Shown in pieces: positions 59,938 to 64,000 of a stretch of 64,000 bases of DNA (position 1 is its first letter; each line of letters opens with the position of its first letter). Below the pieces are notes generated by a model. That model was not told the origin of the DNA. It searched no databases and saw nothing but the letters and a program-made list of their open reading frames with translations. The translations under genes were made by a program, and so were the position numbers. The stretch covers positions 16,802 through 80,801 of the forward strand of contig JBCCHY010000001.1 of the NCBI GenBank assembly GCA_039028495.1, written 5' to 3'. This DNA is from JBCCHY01 sp039028495 (GTDB lineage: Bacteria > Patescibacteriota > Saccharimonadia > Saccharimonadales > VXPC01).

Positions 59938-60070
59938 AAGGTTTACCGACCAGATAAGTAGATTATACGCACATTAGTAGATAGTAAAAATGTCTCTGTA
60001 CGGATATATCTTTTGTTCTATCTCCTGACCCATTTTATTAAAGGACAAGTACCTAGCTCACAGATGCATG

Positions 60071-60076
60071 TATAAT
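60071..60076 (+). promoter_or_regulatory. -10 box TATAAT, leaderless GTG start
   Basis: TATAAT ending six bases before GTG 60083, which decides that start over the ATG at 60068 inside the promoter. Confidence 0.6.
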
Positions 60077-60082
60077 AAAAGC

Positions 60083-60862
60083 GTGAAAAAGCAAATTACC
60101 CCAAAGACCATGACTGTCCTGATGTTTGGTTTGTTCGTACTGTTTGGCATAAGCACGCTGCTACTAAACAACAGCGACTCCGAGTTAGATATGGCATCAG
60201 AACGGGGTACTGAAAATAAGAGTGTGGCCCAAGACCAAAAAGCACAGCTTGTTACTAAAACAGTCAGGCATGAGAATGGATTTGACCCAAATGAGTACGA
60301 GGGATTTCCAAGTATTAACTTTGCTCCGGTATGTGATGGAGTTAACTGGCCGGCAGAATCTTTGGTTACAGACTCCGGGGGAGATCCTCTGGCCATTGTG
60401 CTTACTGCTAATGATCCGGAAGCGAGTACAGGACAGATAATCGACGATGAGAGGATTGAGCTCAGGTACTTTGAGGGTGATGGGGTAGGGCGTGACTATA
60501 AACATACGCAAGACCCGCTTCATCTCGACTATGTTATCTGTCTCGACAGTTTTGCGTTTGAGAATTTTGATGAATCAACATGTGAAGTTAAGGGTGGGAG
60601 TGGCCCTGTGACAGTATTCCGAAAAAACTATGAAACACAAGTCAAAATCTACAGTATCGAACTAAAATCACTCGTGCATGAGAACAGGCTTCAGCCTGCA
60701 AATAAGTCATGTCCAGTGACAGCACTTGGCTTTGTCCAAGGGCCGTCAGGAAATAGGCTCGCAACAGATGAAGAAAAAGAAGGTCGCTATATATCGGATA
60801 ACAGGGAACACAATTTTAAAGACCTGCAGAGTATCTATGAATCATTCATAGAAAATGACTAG
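60083..60862 (+). CDS. Anchored protein of unknown function
   Basis: A 259-residue protein with one hydrophobic helix (about 9-27) and an outside domain with several cysteines (APVCDG, VICLDS, STCEVKG, KSCPV). Rich in Asp and Glu with beta-strand patterns. No family recognised. Leaderless GTG start at 60083. Confidence 0.65.
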   Translation: MKKQITPKTMTVLMFGLFVLFGISTLLLNNSDSELDMASERGTENKSVAQDQKAQLVTKTVRHENGFDPNEYEGFPSINFAPVCDGVNWPAESLVTDSGGDPLAIVLTANDPEASTGQIIDDERIELRYFEGDGVGRDYKHTQDPLHLDYVICLDSFAFENFDESTCEVKGGSGPVTVFRKNYETQVKIYSIELKSLVHENRLQPANKSCPVTALGFVQGPSGNRLATDEEKEGRYISDNREHNFKDLQSIYESFIEND

Positions 60863-60875
60863 CCTGAAAGTTGTC

Positions 60876-60953
60876 AGATATCATAAAGAATGACCTGAGA
60901 TATAAGGAGAATGACCGCAGCGACAAGGCTGGTAAGATATATAAGGAAATCAT
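60876..60953 (+). repeat. Three imperfect direct repeats
   Basis: AGATATCATAAAGAATGACC (60876), AGATATAAGGAGAATGACC (60898) and AGATATATAAGGAAATCAT (60935) lie in the gap before the 60980 gene. They may be binding sites. Confidence 0.4.
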
Positions 60954-60979
60954 ATAAACAATAGAGCTAGAGCCAAAGA

Positions 60980-61540
60980 GTGAAACAACCGGATAGTCTT
61001 ACAAGGAAATATATTCTCGCAGCGATTGTTATCGCGGTAGCGGTATGGGATATAGCGTTCAATTTTGGTGCATTTAAAACAATCTTTTTTGATAAGTTCT
61101 TTCTGGTTTGGATCATCTCAATCGCTATCATCTTGGCCGACATAGCACTTGAAAATAAGAGAATCCTAAAAGGCTGGTCGCTCGTGGCAATGCTTTCACC
61201 AACGGTTGCGCTAGGACTAACGGTTTGGAGCTATTATCTAGGTGATACAGAGTCTCTATTTAGTTTTGTGCTTTTCTTGTTTAGCACTGTCCTGACAGTC
61301 CTCTTTTTGCCGTATGCTGCCTACATAATCCTCTCAGTAACACAGAGTGATATGCTAAAGATAAATTCTAAGCGCCTATCCTGGTGGCTCGTAGGTATCG
61401 CAGTCATTATTGGCCTGCTCGGGTTTGTGATAGGACACTATAACCGGTATTTCTTAACCTGCGAATCGTTCAAGGTTAGCGGCAATGACTTACCAGATAA
61501 CTGTTTTGAAGAGGAGAGGAAACTACGTGATAGATTATAA
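60980..61540 (+). CDS. Polytopic membrane protein
   Basis: A 186-residue protein with about five hydrophobic helices (about 8-28, 32-51, 60-82, 92-112 and 130-152) and a short basic or cysteine-containing end (LTCESFKVSGNDLPDNCFEEER). No family recognised. Start GTG 60980. It overlaps the VOC gene start by 14 bases. Confidence 0.65.
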   Translation: MKQPDSLTRKYILAAIVIAVAVWDIAFNFGAFKTIFFDKFFLVWIISIAIILADIALENKRILKGWSLVAMLSPTVALGLTVWSYYLGDTESLFSFVLFLFSTVLTVLFLPYAAYIILSVTQSDMLKINSKRLSWWLVGIAVIIGLLGFVIGHYNRYFLTCESFKVSGNDLPDNCFEEERKLRDRL

Positions 61541-62588
61541 AAAAGATGCGAATTTTATCTGGGCAGATCTATCTGCTCTGGATCTAAAAAAGGCCAGATC
61601 GTTTTACAAAAGCGTGTTTGGATGGACGCTGCATAAAGATACGTCAGCCTTTGATGCAATATCTGATGAAGATGATCAATTTGGCATAAATAAATCAAGC
61701 TATTACGGGGCATTTGCAGGTTCTGATGCTATCGCAGGTATTTTTGATATGCCGCCTTTCTTTCGCAAGATAAAAATGCCGTCGTTTTGGATGTCATACC
61801 TCTCGGTAAACGATATTCAAGGGGTTGTAGATAGAGCACGAAAAATAAAAGGTGTTGTTATCGAGGTTGAGCCTAGTCCATTCTATAAAGGTCAGATTGC
61901 ACTTATACGTGACCCAGCAGGGGCAGGCTTCACCGTCTATGAAGGCCCAGAGTTTAGTAGGCGTGGTGATGGTTCAAAACCAGGTCACGTAGTCTGGAAT
62001 GAACTGATAGTTGATTCGGTAAAGAAGGTAAAGCCGTTCTATGAAAAAGTCTTTGGCTTTAAGCTCGAAAGAGATACTAGCTACAAAACTGTTCGCTACA
62101 AAGTCCTAAATCCTGCTGGAGAAGAGATTGCCGGAATAGAAGAAGTCGACCAAGACTTAAGGGGAGACAAGGTTTACTGGGTGCCTTTTTTCTCTGTTGA
62201 GTCTCTTGACGCATTTTCGGAAAAAGTAAACTCAAGCGGTGGACAAATGATATACACGGACAAAAACCCCTATGGAAGTATCGGGTTAGTCACCGATCCT
62301 CAGTCAGGCTCTTTTGGTGTTATTGAAACTGGTACGCCACAAGGGCTGGGTAGGAGTGGATTTAAGTACAGAACCGCAATCGCACTGCTGTTCGTAGCGC
62401 TATCTATTGCGTTTAACTGGCAGTGGTTCTGGGGAATAGCCTTTCTAGCCTGGATTTATCCAGATCTTAAGTCCGGACAGACGTACTTCGTTGAGCCGAT
62501 TGACAGCAGGACTAATCCTGTATGGTTCTGGTTGATAATGCTGTCCTGGATTGCTATGTCTCTATCATTAATTTTTGTAAGTATATAG
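61527..62588 (+). CDS. Two-domain VOC (glyoxalase-like) protein with membrane anchor
   Basis: A 353-residue protein. Two VOC superfamily units: residues 5-118 (FIWADLSALDLKKARSFYKSVFGW, ALIRDPAGAGFTVYEG) and 130-245 (HVVWNELIVDSVKKVKPFYEKVFGF, GLVTDPQSGSFGVIE). The usual metal-binding H/E set is only partly present, so the activity may be ligand binding. The C-terminus has two hydrophobic helices (about 280-305 and 330-352), an unusual addition. GTG 61527 with GAGAGG upstream is the start; it overlaps the previous gene. Confidence 0.88.
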   Translation: MIDYKKDANFIWADLSALDLKKARSFYKSVFGWTLHKDTSAFDAISDEDDQFGINKSSYYGAFAGSDAIAGIFDMPPFFRKIKMPSFWMSYLSVNDIQGVVDRARKIKGVVIEVEPSPFYKGQIALIRDPAGAGFTVYEGPEFSRRGDGSKPGHVVWNELIVDSVKKVKPFYEKVFGFKLERDTSYKTVRYKVLNPAGEEIAGIEEVDQDLRGDKVYWVPFFSVESLDAFSEKVNSSGGQMIYTDKNPYGSIGLVTDPQSGSFGVIETGTPQGLGRSGFKYRTAIALLFVALSIAFNWQWFWGIAFLAWIYPDLKSGQTYFVEPIDSRTNPVWFWLIMLSWIAMSLSLIFVSI

Positions 62589-62684
62589 GGCTATAGCTGG
62601 GTTGCCTGCGAGCCCACCGGACTGTACGTAAGCCAGAGAAGAGACCTTTATTTGGGATAAATTTGTAAGGTCGATACAGCTTAG

Positions 62685-62960
62685 CTATTTAACCTCTTTG
62701 TTTTGCTCAAAGGTCTGCTCTTTCTCTATGCTACCGTCGGCTCTATAACGTATCCATTTACCTTGCTTTTTATTGTTTTCGAAGTGGCCTACATTCCATA
62801 AAAATCCCTCTTTTTTATAGAATTCCCACCTACCCTCAAATGAGCCGTCGATGCATTTGCCTTGGGCTTTTATCTTTCCGTCTTTGTGGTAGTAGGTAAG
62901 TATGTCGCCTTTCTGTTTCTTGACTGCCTGACCATTGCTGTAGTTACCGCTAGTTTTCAT
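62685..62960 (-). CDS. MORN-repeat-like small protein (YwqK type)
   Basis: A 91-residue protein with a repeating pattern of G-x-x-x-x-Y-x-x-x-G (KQKGDILTYYHKDGKIKAQG, FEGRWEFYKKEG, KQGKWIRYRADGS), as in MORN or YwqK-type antitoxin-like repeats. Such proteins are found next to secreted polymorphic toxins, but no toxin is seen here. It has a leaderless promoter. Confidence 0.8.
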   Translation of the reverse strand: MKTSGNYSNGQAVKKQKGDILTYYHKDGKIKAQGKCIDGSFEGRWEFYKKEGFLWNVGHFENNKKQGKWIRYRADGSIEKEQTFEQNKEVK

Positions 62961-62966
62961 TTTTTA

Positions 62967-62972
62967 AGTATA
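62967..62972 (-). promoter_or_regulatory. Extended -10 box TGG-TATACT, leaderless
   Basis: TATACT with upstream TGG on the minus strand, six bases before ATG 62960. Confidence 0.6.
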
Positions 62973-63130
62973 CCAATAGTAAACTCTACACCGCATAGGA
63001 CGGGAACTGGACTATGGAATATAACTCGCCCGTTTGAAAATCATAGATTTTCGGGGAGTTATCGAACCGAACGACTATCTGTCTTGCCAAAGCAATCCAG
63101 GGTCGCTAGTAATTCTAGTTTTCAAAGCCA

Positions 63131-63155
63131 AATAAAAATCACCCAGAAGGGCGAT
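63131..63155 (-). terminator. Terminator of tRNA-Asn
   Basis: On the minus strand ATCGCCC pairs with GGGTGAT (one G-U pair, TTCT loop) and is followed by TTTTTATT, directly after the 3' end of tRNA-Asn. Confidence 0.75.
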
Positions 63156-63162
63156 CTCTATT

Positions 63163-63237
63163 TGGCTCCGGGAACTGGATTCGAACCAGCGACCTAATGG
63201 TTAACAGCCATCCGCTCTACCGCTGAGCTATCCCGGA
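63163..63237 (-). tRNA. tRNA-Asn (anticodon GTT), CCA encoded
   Basis: A 75-base tRNA. Acceptor TCCGGGA/TTCCCGGA-side strand, D arm GCTC/GAGC, anticodon stem GGCT/AACC region with loop containing GTT, T arm GCTGG/CCAGT with one weak pair, discriminator G and encoded CCA. Confidence 0.95.
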
Positions 63238-63302
63238 ATACGGGGCAGTATTATAGGTGCTTTATGTTTAAGCGTCAACGTGGATAACAGGGGTCCAACT
63301 CC

Positions 63303-63331
63303 TTGCGAAATATGCTCAGGTAGATTATCAT
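63303..63331 (+). promoter_or_regulatory. Promoter of the collagen-like gene
   Basis: TTGCGA (63303-63308), a 17-base spacer and TATCAT (63326-63331), with a leader of about 24 bases carrying AAGGAG. Confidence 0.6.
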
Positions 63332-63362
63332 AAGCGTAAGCGAAACAAAAAAGGAGTCAAAG

Positions 63363-64000
63363 TTGTTTCAGGGGGTACTCGCACACCCACTCGCAAAAAC
63401 ACTTAGCCTACTAGTGTTAATACTGGTAGGTCTGGGCGCTGTGTTTATAGTTCCACACAAAATACCGCTTAGCGGTCAACTGCGCTCCGCCGAAGGTGTG
63501 GCTGTCGAGGATGGCTATTACGATCTACGATTTGTCGGCTATCAGGCGCAGACTGGCGCACTGATGTTTGAAGAAGACTTTGCAGACGTTAGCGTACGTG
63601 GTGGTAGCTATACGGTAGACGTAGACGTGCCTAGATTTACAGATACTGGCTCAGTCTACTTTCAGGTTTGCCATAGCGAGGAGCCAAGTCAAACCAGAGA
63701 CGGCCTAGATGACGCTAAGACATTATCGGGTTGTAGGGTTCCGGTCGAAAGAGAGAGGGTATTTGAAGTAGCAACTTGTCCACAAAGACTAGTCATCACC
63801 AACGGTAATGGTACCTGGGACAAGCTAACAGGCATTAGAGATGCGGATACTAGTGATAACTGCACCGACTCCCAAATAGCCTCCCAATTCGACTTCGCCG
63901 AATCAATCATCCCGAGCCCTAGCATCACCAACCAACTAACTCTTGCAGAGACAGATGATCTACGAGGTGAGCAGGGAGAGAAGGGTGATCAAGGTGAGCC
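63363..64000 (+). CDS. Anchored surface protein with collagen-like repeats (3' end outside window)
   Basis: An open frame to the window end, at least 212 residues. TTG start with AAGGAG seven bases upstream. A hydrophobic helix (about 14-36) is followed by a beta-rich outside domain (about 40-195) with cysteines in FQVCHSEE, GCRVPV, ATCPQ and DNCTD. At about residues 201-212 a G-x-y tract starts (GEQGEKGDQGEP), the beginning of a collagen-like triple-helix region. Such proteins serve as stalks or adhesins on cell surfaces. Confidence 0.75.
   Translation, partial: MFQGVLAHPLAKTLSLLVLILVGLGAVFIVPHKIPLSGQLRSAEGVAVEDGYYDLRFVGYQAQTGALMFEEDFADVSVRGGSYTVDVDVPRFTDTGSVYFQVCHSEEPSQTRDGLDDAKTLSGCRVPVERERVFEVATCPQRLVITNGNGTWDKLTGIRDADTSDNCTDSQIASQFDFAESIIPSPSITNQLTLAETDDLRGEQGEKGDQGE

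Overview
The window looks like a chromosomal segment of an ultra-small Patescibacteria/CPR bacterium, most likely Candidatus Saccharibacteria (TM7). This is an inference. It rests on compact genes, the standard code (TGA works as stop), a VirB4/PrgI/VirB2-like secretion locus, a replication-origin neighbourhood (dnaA, dnaN, recF, rnpA, rpmH, yidC, jag) and a large share of membrane or surface proteins without recognisable families. No rRNA, insertion sequence, prophage or CRISPR array was seen.

Layout. 1-5.6 kb: the 3' end of valS, a nucleotidyltransferase, a DUF4143 ATPase, an HTH-HAD fusion, an HxlR regulator and two membrane proteins. 5.7-6.2 kb: tRNA-Arg(GCG), tRNA-Ser(TGA) and tRNA-Ser(GCT) with broken tRNA-Ser pieces around them. 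6.3-7.8 kb: comF and Hsp20. 8.0-24.2 kb: a type IV secretion-like locus with five VirB2-like pilin genes on the minus strand, then a VirB6/TrbL-like protein, PrgI, a small partner protein, VirB4, a 939-aa membrane protein, a lysozyme-M23 wall hydrolase and further membrane proteins on the plus strand. 24.2-34.6 kb: yidC, jag, recF, rnpA, an unknown Rossmann-like gene, rpmH, a cutinase-vWA-PKD secreted protein, oriC, dnaA, a 97-aa ORF and dnaN.

34.6-49.7 kb: a surface-polymer locus with GT4 and GT2 glycosyltransferases, a two-part ABC polymer exporter, a TagF-like polymerase, two Stealth phosphotransferases, an FkbM methyltransferase, a repeat-bearing surface protein and a WbaP-like initiating sugar-phosphate transferase. 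49.7-64 kb: a LexA-type DNA-binding protein, an Ig-like surface protein, a histidine kinase, an MFS transporter, a Ca/Na antiporter, a class II photolyase, PlsX, two-domain VOC and MORN-type proteins, tRNA-Asn, and the start of a collagen-like surface protein that runs off the window.

Together the genes describe a cell investing in its envelope: one locus builds and exports a phosphate-rich polymer and another assembles a secretion apparatus with its own wall hydrolase, which fits an organism living attached to other cells. The clearest regulatory pattern is that at least 19 genes on both strands have a TANNNT -10 box ending 6-7 bases before the start codon, predicting leaderless mRNAs. Genes inside operons, and dnaA, dnaN, hsp20 and the pilin genes, instead have Shine-Dalgarno sequences.
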